From contig NW_015622544.1 in the NCBI RefSeq assembly GCF_000835495.1, positions 3,376,855-3,440,854 on the forward strand: DNA of 64,000 nucleotides, given 5' to 3'. The DNA is from Cladophialophora immunda. Lineage: Eukaryota > Ascomycota > Eurotiomycetes > Chaetothyriales > Herpotrichiellaceae. The translations under genes were made by a program, and so were the position numbers. Of this stretch, positions 1 through 11,271 are shown one piece after another; position 1 is the first letter of the stretch, and every line of letters starts with the position of its first letter. Below the pieces are notes generated by a model that was not told the DNA's origin, made no database searches, and saw nothing but the letters and a program-made list of their open reading frames with translations.

Positions 1-76
1 CCAAATCCTGGAAGGAGGGACATAAGCAATTCTGTATGACGGAGCAGAGCCGACAGTACAGAGGATGCACTTCCTC

Positions 77-727
77 TCATGAAAGGGCTTTAGGTGGGAA
101 GCTGGAAGGTTTGATGTCGCCCGACTTAATAACGCGAACAAAGTCCAGCGTGTTCAATCCACCCCACTCCCCAGCCCATCTCTCAACCTTACGTCGGCTT
201 TCTTCGTTTCGAAGTTCAGGGACCCAGAGCCCAGCACGAAATTCGCGTTCTTCAACTTCTTTTCGCTGGCTGATTTTCTCTTCCTGCTTCGTAGGCGGTC
301 TTCCGGGTCGACGTTGCTGTTTAGCTTCGGCAAGTTCTTCATCCTCACGGTCAATAAAGCTGTCGACTATCGTTATTTGAAAGTTTGGACTTCGAGATCA
401 ACTTGGCCACATACCTTTGCGTGAGGAGGTGCACTTCTTCGTCTGTCAACGGGCCCGAAGATCCCTCGAGGGCTGACTTGAACCATGCCACCCGGTCGAC
501 TGCGGTAACCACAGCTCAATACATAAGCCAACTCAATATCGTGGGCGAGACTTACCATAGACCTGATTTGCCTTTACTGCTGCATCCATCAGTCGAGCCA
601 GCTTCTCTTCCCTGGCCCCTGCTCGTCGGAGGCGCTTTGCATCTCGACTATTCTCATGTAAGGCGTTAGGCTTGCCTCCTCGCTTCTTGGATATCTGCTT
701 CTGAACCTTATTGAGCGCGCGAGCCAT
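77..727 (-). CDS. TMA16: Translation machinery-associated protein 16 (Tma16), 3 exons
   Basis: Three exons on the minus strand (727-556, 499-415, 359-77) join into a 179-residue protein. It starts MARALNKVQKQISKKRG, and the middle exon carries RVAWFKSALEG and the run PVTDEEVHLLT. The last exon carries FIDREDEELAEA followed by the basic RRPGRPPTKQEEK stretch. This order matches the Tma16 family, which associates with pre-60S ribosomal particles in yeast. Both introns (555-500, 414-360) have GT...AG ends, and the second must use the CAG at 362-360 to stay in frame. The ATG at 727 is chosen because the conserved basic N-terminus begins there. The gene is divergent from EXO1, and the two start codons are about 400 bp apart. 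Confidence 0.9.
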
Positions 728-1124
728 AGTGAGTGGTTGATGTTTGTACAGCAAACAAGGGTTTCTGGGCTCTGGAATATTCAACTATTCCCACTCGTGG
801 GTCATTGGGGAAAATTTGGTGGAGGTCGGTAAAACGTCGGCCCGTTGTCACGAAGCCTGCAAGGCTCCAGACGCGTCGATGCAGCTCGCGGCGCGTGGTT
901 GGGTGGGCGCTTGCCTCGCCAATTCAAGGTATGCTATGCAATGCAACTCCCACAACTTTCGGAGTAAGTCGAACGTCAATACGCCCGATGCCTATGGGAT
1001 GTTCGTTTGCACCTATATCGCCGTTCATTCGCTACAATCACTGCTCCTTTATCCTTCCCCTTTCCCACCTTAACGTGCCTCTATCTACCGTAAACAAGCG
1101 GTGAGCACTGGCGTGGGTGCAAAG
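728..1124. promoter_or_regulatory. Shared divergent promoter of TMA16 and EXO1
   Basis: This 397-bp stretch separates the two divergent start codons. Short open frames occur in it but none resembles a protein I recognise. It must hold both promoters; no specific factor site could be identified. Confidence 0.5.
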
Positions 1125-3425
1125 ATGGGCATTAAAGGCAAGTAGATTGACTTCGTGTGGCATAGTGTGCTAACGTTCTTAGGCCTATTGCCCATGCTCA
1201 AGTCCATCCAGAAGCACTGCACTCTCAAAAAGTTCTCCGGACAAACCATTGGAGTTGACGCCTATGGCTGGCTACATCGCGGCGTGGTGGGCGGTGCGTT
1301 CGCCCTTGCCCTCGACAAGCCGACCACCATCCACATTGATTTCGTGTTGAGCCGAGTTCGGATGCTGCTTGACTTCGGAGTTACTCCTTATTTGGTCTTT
1401 GATGGGGATAATCTGCCCAGCAAAGCTGGAACAAATGCGGCCAGGCGCAAGAAAAGAGAAGAAAGCAGGGCATTGGGTCTGGAACTGCACAAGGCCGGGA
1501 AAACCACACAAGCGCAACAAGAACTCCAGAAAGCCATTGATGTTACCCCTCTTATGGCTCGACAATTGATCGAGGAGCTGAAGAAGCTCAATGTCCAGTA
1601 CATCGTGGCGCCCTACGAAGCCGATGCACAGTTGGTCTATCTGGAACAGAAGGGTATCATCAATGGGATTCTGGCTGAAGATTCCGACATGCTGGTTTTT
1701 GGTGCGCAGCGGCTATTGACGAAGCTTAATCAATATGGCGAATTGGTTGAGATTGAGCGGTCAGACTTCCCCATGTGCAAAGACATCTCACTCGCAGGCT
1801 GGACAGACACAATGTTCCGGAGGATGGCCATCCTCAGTGGCTGCGATTATTTGCCAAATATTGGCAAACTGGGGCTTAAGACAGCGCACGGCCTCGTCCG
1901 CAAGTATACTGACATCGAAAAGATCCTTCGGATGGTCCAACTAGAAGGAAAGCTGATTGTACCGAATGGCTACTTGGAGCAATTTCGGCATGCAGAATTA
2001 ACCTTCTTACACCACCGCGTCTTCTGTCCGATCGCACAAAAAATGGTATTCTTGAACGCACTTGGTCCTGGAATGTCAGATTCAGATATGCCATATCTTG
2101 GGCCTCACGTGGAAGCTTCCACAGCACTTGGTGTTGCCTGTGGCGATCTTGATCCGTTCTCGAAGAGACCCATCCAGCTTAACAGCAAATCGTTGGGTCG
2201 CCCCGCTCTTGGAGAGCGTAGGAGCCAGAGCTATGCGTCCGTACCCGAGCTGAAGCCGAAGAAATCGATAGAGACATTCTTCAAGCCTCATCGACAGCCT
2301 CTTGCTGAGTTAGATCCCAACAGCCTCACCCCTTCTCCCTCGCAACAACGGCTGCTGCAACGCAATCAGAACGCGTCTTGGGAACCAAGACTGGTGTCTT
2401 CTGCTCCAGCTTTGAGGCGAAGCACCACAATATCAGCTACGCTTGGTGGTACAACAGACCGCACGGCCTTTCTGGCTAGAGCTTCAACAATGTCGACCTT
2501 CCAATCAGTAAAGAGACAACGACTGTGCTCGGACTCAATGGACCCTTCACCAACTCGAGAAGTGAAACAAAGTCCATTTTTCACCGCCAAGGGCGAAGAA
2601 GCCAGTCCTTTGGTCCAGAAGATCCGCAAGAACAAGAGAAATGCCAAGTCTAAGTTCGAGATCTTTTCGGACCAATGTGTCGGAGAAATGTTGTTTGAGC
2701 CTGAAGTCCAGCAAGCGGCAAGTCCTGCCAAAGACGACACGGTGCCGGACTTGACGCAACCGAAAGTGCGTTGCTCATCTCCAGGTCCTGAACCACAGGA
2801 ATCCATACCACAATCCTCTCCCGCAGTCGAATCTGCGAAGCGGCGTTCACCATCGGACACGCTTGAGAGGGGCAGGACCGCAGCTGGGAGGGAAATTAGC
2901 AAGGACGATGATCCCGAAGCCTTTGAGGATTTACTCGAATACCACGTCCGGAAGCAGAATGCATCATTGATGAAGACTTTTGCTTTCCAGCCTCAAGAAA
3001 GCCGAGACTCTCTCACAGGGTCGCTGTACCCCGTGGAATTGAGGCAGAAGTCACCCATTTTCCGGTCAGAGACCCAGTTGGGCGTGCCTAGCAAGTCGCC
3101 GAGTGCCGGAGACACTCAGTCGTCTCATCGAGAAGTGGATTTACAAAAGACCTTCGGATGTCAGCCATTCGAGGTGCAGCAGTCAGCTTTGAGGTCGCTG
3201 AACAAGCAAGGCTCCTACGGGGCATCATATCCGACCGTACCCAAGGGTAGTGAAACATTTATGGCAGGGAGGAATGAAAGTGTCCCCACCGTTGTTCGGC
3301 GAAATGAGGGGCGCGGAAGTGAGGATGCGATCATACCAAACAGTGAGGATGAAGGGTCGGAGGCGGGATCACCAGCGCCGAAAGCCAAGTTTGATCTCAG
3401 TTCATTTGCATTTGTATCGGCATGA
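1125..3425 (+). CDS. EXO1: Exonuclease 1 (Rad2/XPG family)
   Basis: A 13-nt first exon (1125-1137) encodes MGIKG and joins across a 45-bp intron (1138-1182) to exon 2 (1183-3425), giving 751 residues. EXO1 is the 5'-3' exonuclease and flap nuclease of mismatch repair and double-strand-break resection. The acidic active-site residues fall exactly at family positions: D30 (VDAYGW), D78 (VFDGD), E150 and D152 (YEADAQL), D171 and D173 (EDSDML) and D225 (SGCDYLPNIGKLGLK, the helix-two-turn-helix). The C-terminal half is low-complexity and Ser/Pro-rich, as usual for the Msh2/Mlh1-interacting tail. The intron has a GC donor (AAAG/GCAAGT), a TAACG branch at 1171-1175 and a TTAG acceptor; no GT donor restores the invariant N-terminus. 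Confidence 0.95.
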
Positions 3426-4391
3426 ATGAGTTGTTGCTTAGCTTTAGCGGCATTCTGTATGGCGTCTAGTTGATTTTCAAGGATGCATTGTATGGCGATG
3501 TGGAAGGTTTGGATTGGCTATGGGAGACGGGGCATTGGGCAGAAACGACGAGCCAGACGGTCAACGACTATTGGTTACAGCGATGTGCACTGGTGCGGTC
3601 ACTGATTGATTATGATAGAAGTACTCGTAATGACTGAGTTCTGGGTGCATATCTATCAAGCATGGGCATAAAGCCATCAGAGACCAAGATCCGAGCCACC
3701 GCGAGTTCGGGTCGGATATTAAAAAAGACGGTGAAGCTGAGGGCGGAAAGGCGGGTGGAAGGCGACGTCATAAGGCTGCCAGGCAGAAAATAAGCATAAG
3801 GTTGGCGGGAGCCTAAACTCAAAATGGCAAAACCAAAACAGACGCTAGCCTCGTCGCCAGAGCCTTGGGGTTGGCCCAGCCCTGCCACATTTTGTGACAA
3901 CTGCGCTTTTTCCTGCCACCACATTAATACCTAACAATTCACTCACATTTCAGCAAAAAGGGAACCCAACCTCACGGATTTCGGATATGGCTACTCACTG
4001 AGATCCAATCACAGCCATGGCAATTCCAGTCTCGAAATATCTCAAGGACTAAATCAAGCTACGCCTCTCTCTCCTCTCTTCCTTCCTCTTCCTTTACATC
4101 TGTCTCCCTCTGCCAGAAGAAATTCAGGCAGCTAACCTTTCTGTCTTTCAGAAACAACCACGCATCTCGACCTTCTGTCAATTGAAGACCTTCGACAGTC
4201 GTTACTACGCACCAACCATCGCTGACGCCCCGACGAGACTCACCTTGACCACCTCTTGAATCCGGCCAGGCGCCACAACCTGTGCTCGTGCTGAGCTTCA
4301 ACATCGAATTCCGTCCTTACGGACGGCGAGCACACACAAAAAAAGATACGAATCCCCTCGTGGACATACTTGACCCTGAGACGACGACACA
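3426..4391. other. Intergenic: EXO1 3' end and FIG1 promoter/leader
   Basis: No gene is supported here. The right half (about 4060-4390) is rich in CT and CA, like the leader of an expressed fungal gene. Nothing else was recognised. Confidence 0.5.
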
Positions 4392-5324
4392 ATGGCTCTA
4401 CGCTTTAGGACAGGGTGGAGAAGATTCGTGCCCGTCATAGGCTACCACCATGTCCTCATGATCTTCATAGCCATTGCAATTATCCTACTATGTGAGTGCT
4501 ATATCATCCCGTTTGTTACCTTCTGTTGGAATGCTGACACGCCTCTTTCGCAGCACTCCTGCTAGCAGGCTGCTCATCAACCTCCCCACTCATCCCCGAT
4601 ATCTACCTCATCTCGTTATACTACCAGAAATACCCTCCTGTTTTCAGCTCGGTACAAGTCGATCCTTCGGTCACCACTGCGATAGCAAACATTGTGGGAA
4701 ACGCCGACCTGAACGTCCGTGTAGGATATTTCGGCATCTGCATCCGCGTCGATGGAGGAGCATGGATGTGCAATCAAAATTCCACCGCGCTGGCCGACTT
4801 GGTGTCGATCGATCAAGATCCCTTGAATCTTATATGGGTAGCCAGCACGTTCAAGAACGCCATTGTGTTCCCATACTTGCTGATTATTGCCATTGTGCTG
4901 GCATTCCTCACGTTCTTGCTGCTGGCGACGTTCCCCGGCTGGCACACGTCGACAGGGCCCGACGGATCTGAGCAGGAAGTCCGGCCATTCCCCTCGAGAG
5001 CCGTATCACAGGTGGCGCTCGCAACGATTTTCATTTCGTCGGTGTTTGTGCTGGTCAGTGTGATGTGGCAACACACCGCGGCCGTGGCAGCAAGCACCGT
5101 CGCGCAGGACTTGGGGAATGGCAGTGTCAAGTCCGGGGTTGGAACCTCGGCCATGGTGCTGGGCTGGTTCGGCTTTGGGTTGCTCGTCGTGGTCACGCTT
5201 GGGCTGTTGGTCATGATTCTGAGTATCCAATTGCTGGACCGTTTGACCGATGAGGTATGTTTTGCATCCCCCTGTATATCCTCTCTATTAGAATCATCTG
5301 TGCTAACTCTCTCAACAGGACTAA
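4392..5324 (+). CDS. FIG1: Fig1-family membrane protein (Ca2+ regulator and membrane fusion)
   Basis: Three exons (4392-4491, 4554-5254, 5319-5324) give 268 residues; the last exon contributes only one residue and the stop. The protein has an N-terminal membrane segment (about residues 22-40), a 110-residue extracellular loop, and three further hydrophobic segments (about 155-180, 205-225, 240-262). The motif GYFGICIRVDGGAWMCNQ with two Cys residues is the hallmark of the Fig1 family, which mediates low-affinity Ca2+ uptake and cell fusion during mating in yeasts and conidiation or sexual development in moulds. Both introns are well formed; the second carries TGCTAAC at 5301-5307. The only uncertainty is the two-codon terminal exon; read-through would add about 30 unrelated residues. 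Confidence 0.88.
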
Positions 5325-5476
5325 GAAGAAACATGTACAATCCACGAAGGTGAAGAATGTTTTGACGGCAACGAATGAAGCGGACGACGATTGGATGTGT
5401 GTGTAATATCTTCTAGCGGAACGCGACAAAAGGGACAAGAAATTGAACATTGACATTATGCTTTTTTTTGGTGGAA

Positions 5477-5493
5477 GGGGGGGGGGGGGGGGG
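5477..5493. repeat. Poly-G tract, 17 bases
   Basis: An uninterrupted run of 17 G lies about 150 bp past the FIG1 stop. Its length may vary between isolates or reflect sequencing slippage. Confidence 0.95.
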
Positions 5494-5830
5494 ACAAAAC
5501 TAACGGACGGAACATAGCAAAATCAATCAGAAGATTGGCGTTCAAGGTGGATAGATTTTCTCAACGCGGTTCAGCATCAATCAAAGCATTTCCTTGCACG
5601 GCGGTGCAAATCGGCACGGGATACACAACAATAACAACAAACATCATCACCACCAACTCACAACATACCATTGGTCATGGGGGGATATTGGCGACGGATA
5701 ACGATGGACGACGGACTTCGGACTCGTGGGCCCAGCAGGACATGCATTAGAGGGGAATGGTTCATAGTTGCGATATGCGATATACGATGCGCGAAGCAGG
5801 TCGGAAGAAGGGCGAGGGAAGAATACAAAG

Positions 5831-5870
5831 CCTTGCCTTGCCTTGCCTTGCCTTGCCTTGCCTTGCCTTG
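5831..5870. repeat. (CCTTG)8 tandem repeat
   Basis: Eight perfect copies of the pentamer CCTTG occupy 40 bp between two convergent genes. This is a likely variable-number locus with no coding role. Confidence 0.97.
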
Positions 5871-6277
5871 CACCTCCATCAGCCCCGAGCTGGTGTGTGC
5901 TTTGCTGGACCTTGTATGTGTGATTCAAACACAGACGAATGGACATACATACATTCTCTCTCTCTCTCCTTCATGAACGATTCTCCCCCAAGACGGATTT
6001 TGGTCGTTCTTTTCTCAGTTCTAATCTCTGTTTTCACCTCTTTGCTGACGCCGCGGACGCTTTGCATTCGTTCATACCGAGTACATTCTCTCACGATCCG
6101 TGCACTTCACAGAGAAGATGTGGTGCTCGTACCTTTCGGGCAGTCGGCTATTTATTGCCTAGCTAAGTTTCTCCCAGACTCCAAAGGGATCCGAGCCCAG
6201 TACTCCGTGCAGCACAGCACAGCTCGTTCCGTCTCACCACGACTACTATCCTATCGAGGAGGAATCACACCAGCTGA

Positions 6278-9200
6278 TCAATCCCACGATTTGGCCTTGA
6301 GATGCAAGTCGTGCAGCAGGGTCGGAAAGCCGCTGATGGGGAGCGGCGCGGCGCAGTCCGTGAGCCGCACCGCCAGGACCAGCAGCTTGGACTCGGACGC
6401 CTCCTCCAGCCGGACAGGGACGCGGAACCGGTGGCCCGACGCGACGACCTTGTCCTTGACGGGGTGGAAGGCGGCGATCTCGGTCCAGGGATCGTGCTGC
6501 AGGAGCGCCGCCGCGGGGGCGCGCGACATGGCGAGCGTCGTGTACGCGAGGCCCTGGACGCGGGCGAGGAGCCGGGCCAGCTCGGTGCTCCCGTGGCGCA
6601 GGCGCGAGCGGACTGTGCCATGGATCTCAGAGGCCCCGTGGACGTGCCGCGTGCCCGGGTGCGTCAGGCTGTTGGACGTCCAGGGCGCGTGGTCGGCGTG
6701 CGCCGGCTCGAAGTAGAACAGGCTGGCCAGCAGGGCGTGGGCGGCGTCGTCGACGCGGGCCTCCCACTCAGCCTCGCGCATCTGCCGCCGCACCATCTCC
6801 TCCAGCCGGGCCATCTTGTTCCACTGCCACAGCGTGACCTTCTGCAGGTTCTCGTCGATCGGGGGGTTGAGCCGGTGCAGGCGGTCGCGGATCCCGTCGG
6901 TCGCGGCGCCGGCGACGAACTCCTGCCACTGGTGCTCCGAGTCCAGCTTGCGGTGGAAGGTCCGGCAGATCTCCTCGAAGCCGCCGATGCGGATGGCCCG
7001 GGGGATCTTGACCTCTGAGTCCTGGATGCCCGTGCCGATCGAGACCAGGACGTCGAGCGAGGGCGTGTGCTCGGGCCACAGCTTCCGCATCTCCTCCACG
7101 GCCCCGGGGGCCGGACAGTTCATGTGCAGCGCGCCGTCGAAGTACAGCGTCCCCGTCTCGGCCTTCTTGAACGGGGCCAGGTAGAACGGCGCCGCCGCCG
7201 TGGCGAGCCCGGCCTCCCAGATCCGCATCCCTTTGCTCTCGTCGTCCTCGCGCTCGAAATCGCCGCTCGCCACCAGCTGGGGTCGGTTGTAGCTGGTGAT
7301 GAGATGGGCCCGTTTCCCAAACTCTTTGGTGGCCACCACCGCCACTCGGGTCGAGCATTGGTGATGGCGAGTCCGGGCCGACCCAAAGAGACTGGTCTGC
7401 GCGCCGAAGAAGTCCTTCAGTCCGCGCTCCAGCGGCGCCGAGTCAAATAGGGCCTGATACAAGCCAAACGACATGACCACGCTCGTCACAAAGTGGCCGA
7501 GACCGATTCTCGTCAGTAAGCTGCCGGCCTGGGGGTGGGCGAAGGTCGAGGACGCAAAGTCCTTGAAGGCGTTGGTCATTTTGCTGGTCTGTGTGTTTGC
7601 GTCTTTGTCGCCCATCGCCAGAGCGAGTGCAATAATTCCACCTGCGGAAGGGAGATGAGCATGTTCAAAGCCTCAAGGCTGTGTGCTCTGGGACAACTCA
7701 CCTGTGCTAGTTCCGACGACAAGATCAAAGTAGTCGCGGAAGGGGATCTTCAGGCCCAGCCGCTTCTCCATCTCCTGGATGATGGCAAGCTCAATGATGC
7801 CCCGGATCCCGCCTCCGTCCAGGGTCAGGATGCGAGCACCAGCGCACCGTGGTCTTTCCCTGATCAAATGGGAATAGTTGTCGCCCATCCGCGCGCTGCA
7901 GAGCGGACAGACCTCGAAGGTCCAGGCTGACTCGAAGCTCTCCGACGCCCGTCCCAGCTCTCGAACGCACTGCACACAGTATCCGTGCCCACAATGCAGT
8001 ACATTTTCGGGGACTGCCTGCAAACAAGCCAGACAGGTGATGTTGCTGGTCATGGGAGTCCATTGCTTACAGTACTTTTGCATGACAGCTTGTCGTACTC
8101 TGGTGATCTTGCTTGCCGCGGGCTTGGTCATCGACCGGTGTCCGGTCCTGTCGTCGCTCACGAGGTTCTCATAATGCTCCAAGAACCTATCTCGAATCAG
8201 ACTCACCAAGTTTGCGTCCAGCCCATGCCTCGGGACGAATTCCCCGTCGGCCCTCTTCTTGGAGGTCGACAGATGAAGGCGTTGGTGGGCAGTTGCCGGG
8301 CCATTGGCGCAAAGGTCGTTCTCCGAGAACTTGTATCCACATGGTTGGTACTTTTCTCGGTACTCTTGTATGGCGCACTGACAGTGGTGTGCTAGTGAAA
8401 ACTGCTCCTTATCACCGTTGTTCACTCTGTCAAAAAGGCTTGCTGGGTCCACCACTATAGAGCTGGTCAGTCGAGAGGGACGCCGGCGAGGAGATTGGAA
8501 AAGAGGAGCCTCCCCCTGCTTACCATGGATGAGATGCCTCATGGACCAGACAACAAGGTTCAGACCTATAATATCGGGTATCATTGCCCTGATCTTGACC
8601 GAAGGCGGTGACTCGAATGCCAGTCGGAGGAAATTGGCAATGTGGTCAGAGAATGATTGGGGGTTGGGCTTGCTGATCCGCGCAACCTCGTTGAAATTGA
8701 ATGCTCCGTCGCTGGTGCGAAAGTGTTCGAAGGCCGAGAAGAGGATCTGGGAGAGGGAAGAAACGTTGTACTTCATCCACCCCTTGGAACGCATCTTGAT
8801 TGCTCGTTGCGAGGCGTCATCGATCTGCGTCCGCAGCTTCAGGTACTGGGAGAACATGGTCTCGTCCCCGTACTCGTCAATATCGTTGACGTGGGGTATG
8901 CAGCAGCAAATGATTCGATCATACAATGCATCGTAGAGGTCGCGGTTCTGGTAAATGTGCTTGCTGAATCCGTCCTGCTTGCTGTTGTAGTCGTTCACAA
9001 ATTCCTGGAGGATGGGCGACGCCTTCCAAAGAAAGGCCTGGCGCTCCAGGTACAGCCTCTCGAGCAACTCATTGTCGACCAGTTGCTGGCTGTGGCCAAG
9101 GGCCCCATTGCGCACAATGATGAGAGTCTTGCGTGAAGGGTAGTTGACAGAGTGCATGACGGCTGTCGCTGCCCACTCGAGCGCTCTCACGAGCAAGAAT

Positions 9201-10234
9201 GTGATGTTCTGATCCTCGTTGGTCACAAAGACCACGACATCGCTGACGGCGTAGAGGAACCTGGCATAGAACAGTTCGGCGCCTTGCTGTCCATGGCGCG
9301 CGTAACTACCTGCGGTCACTGGCGCCTTGTACAACACATTTGCCTCCGTAGCATCGTCGTTGGCCGATGTTCGGCTTTGATCGGTGGTAAAGCGTTCCGC
9401 ATTGGTTTGGGCAGCGCCAGCGAAGAACCCTTCGCAGTCGGCGAACAAGGTGAAGCTATTGGCGTCTGGCTGCGGCGTTTGTAAGTTCGCGCCGTCCTTG
9501 TAGAGATGGACCCCAAATGTCGTTGGGTCTGCTGCATGGTCGACATGACCCGATCTGGTGACTGGCATCTCCTGTTGCGAAGAGATGGCTGCGTTCAAAG
9601 TCTCCCATCGGGTCTGGTTCGTCGAAAGATTGTAAATGTCATCGTCTTTGATTTGTTGTACATTGAGATTTCCCAGCAGCAGCATTGCCCTCACTAGCGT
9701 GGACTTTCCAACACCCGACTTGCCGATGAAAGACACAAACGTTGGAAACGTTGCAGCGGCCGAAGAAGTTGAGTCAGTAGTCGGTTCGCATAGAGGACCG
9801 AATCTATCGTAGACGTAGAGGACGGGCTGGGAGTTCCGGTGGCGGATGTTGAACCATCGCGTTGCTGCATTTTGTTCATGCAGTTGCCTCAGTGTTTCCT
9901 TTTCATCCTCCGAATGAATGATGTCCTTGACGAAGAAATGATGGACTGTCAGCCCGACTGGGACATGCGCCGCTGCTAGCCTGGAGCTCTTGGGGAGGTG
10001 GCCATCCCAGCAATGGCCGTGGAATCTGCATTCCTTAAGATTGCAGTCGTCTTTGTGGCAGTGGACAGAGTAGTAGTCCGAGCATTGTCTGCTCTTGGAG
10101 CATCGAGCTGCCCATTTCCAGGGAATCGATTTGCCACAATGACACTTGCATCCTGCTATGACATCCCGAGATGGCGGTCTCTCAGCCTGATCTTCTGGAA
10201 GCTTATTGTGCCGATCTTCAAAGGGCCGTGCCAT
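6278..10234 (-). CDS. Cys-rich / P-loop GTPase / RING / patatin-like phospholipase fusion protein
   Basis: Starting at 10234, exons 10234-8524, 8454-7702 and 7641-6278 give about 1,275 residues. A Cys/His-rich, probably zinc-binding region spans residues 29-75. A Walker A GKSGVGKST lies at 171-179 with a DCEG (DxxG) motif near 266, as in guanylate-binding or dynamin-like GTPases. A C3HC4 RING follows at about 711-756 (CLACLQAV, CGHGYC, CPLC). A patatin domain starts near 777, with GGGIRG, the nucleophile motif GTSTG and the catalytic FDGALH. The GTSTG codons are split by the 7701-7642 intron. The upstream 69-bp intron (8523-8455, GTAAGC...CTATAG) keeps the frame and may be optional; retained, the protein would be 1,298 residues. 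The patatin part should be a lipid acyl hydrolase. The overall role is unknown; similar parts occur in fungal NLR-like proteins, but there the patatin is usually N-terminal. Confidence 0.85.
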
Positions 10235-11271
10235 TATGGACCTTGAGGGGATAATAGACGAAGGAGCCTCACTCTAAGCTTGTAGAGCAATTGACGATTG
10301 ATGCTGAAGTGGTAAACCTGCCCATTCCATGGGGACATGGCATTCAATAGGGTGTGAATGCTTCGCCATGGGCCGTGACTGAGGCAAACGGGACGGGCCA
10401 TAGTCACACTCCCAAGCCTCAGCCTCATTCCTGTCGACCATCAGGCGGCAGGCAGCAAGAAATGATCACCACTGCGCCTCTGCCAATGCCAATGCCAGGG
10501 CCCAGGACACGAACCTGGGCTGGGTCGCGAACCAGCATATTCGAAAAGGTTGCCCTCTGCAAACAGGTTTTGACCCTTGATTCTGGCTGCGTTGGACGGT
10601 CCGTGGCTGGCTGAAAAACCAGGCTCCATCATCAATCGTCAGCGAGGTCCTCCGTCCCGATCCGTTCGGGCGCTTTGGCAGGAACTTTGGTCTTGGATGC
10701 CACTTCTGGTTGATGCAAAAGGGGAGGCTCGCCCCGTCCAATACGGAGCAGCGCCTCGTTGATGCTCCCGCTGAAAAAAGGATGCCAATGCCCTGCTTTG
10801 CTCAGACAAGAACTGGAACCGGTGTAGAGCGCCTCGCGTGGAAATTCTCATCAAGGCTGGAAGCAGGTTAGACAGAAAGGCGGTGTCCAGGGGTTCGACT
10901 TGTCCATCCGCCTGTATCACAGTCCCCATCACACGTCTAGTACAGATCCAGATTAGACCGTGGGACTCTCGAGCCCCTTTAGCCCCTTTGAGGCTGAGAG
11001 AATACGAGCGAGCACATGGACGAGTCCTCCCCTCCCTTTTGCTTCGCTTCGAAACGCCAGGGAAAACTCTCTCGCATCGAGACTCGTGGTCTGCATGGTT
11101 GCGCCTTTATTACTATTATCCCCGTCGCTGTGCCTCAACATCCCGGTTGTCTCCGTCGAGGCGATACAAAAACCAACTTGAGAGTGGCCGGGGGGCCTTT
11201 CTAGGTCTCACAATGATCCTTCCGAGAAACCATCCGGCTATGTTGTCGATTCTAACACGCAGACGCCAGCC
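10235..11271. other. Intergenic: patatin-fusion promoter and ammonium transporter 3' end
   Basis: Both flanking genes are on the minus strand, so this should hold the fusion gene's promoter and the transporter's terminator. Several open frames are present, but none shows a recognisable motif or an intron pattern. Confidence 0.5.

Larger units (their letters stand above)
5325..6277. other. Convergent intergenic region with simple repeats
   Basis: This holds the 3' ends of FIG1 and the patatin fusion gene. It contains a 17-G run and a (CCTTG)8 array, both listed separately, and a CT-rich patch near 5955. The open frames through the array are artefacts of the 5-bp repeat. Confidence 0.6.

Noticed and set aside
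5757..6716. Long plus-strand open frame of 319 codons
   Set aside because: It runs through the (CCTTG) array and then antisense to the patatin exon; its residues reflect repeat and GC composition only.
6302..7018. Plus-strand frame opposite the patatin exon
   Set aside because: It is antisense to a GC-rich coding exon, without family features.
10880..10930. Possible tRNA T-loop (GGTTCGA-like)
   Set aside because: No matching acceptor or anticodon stems were found around it.
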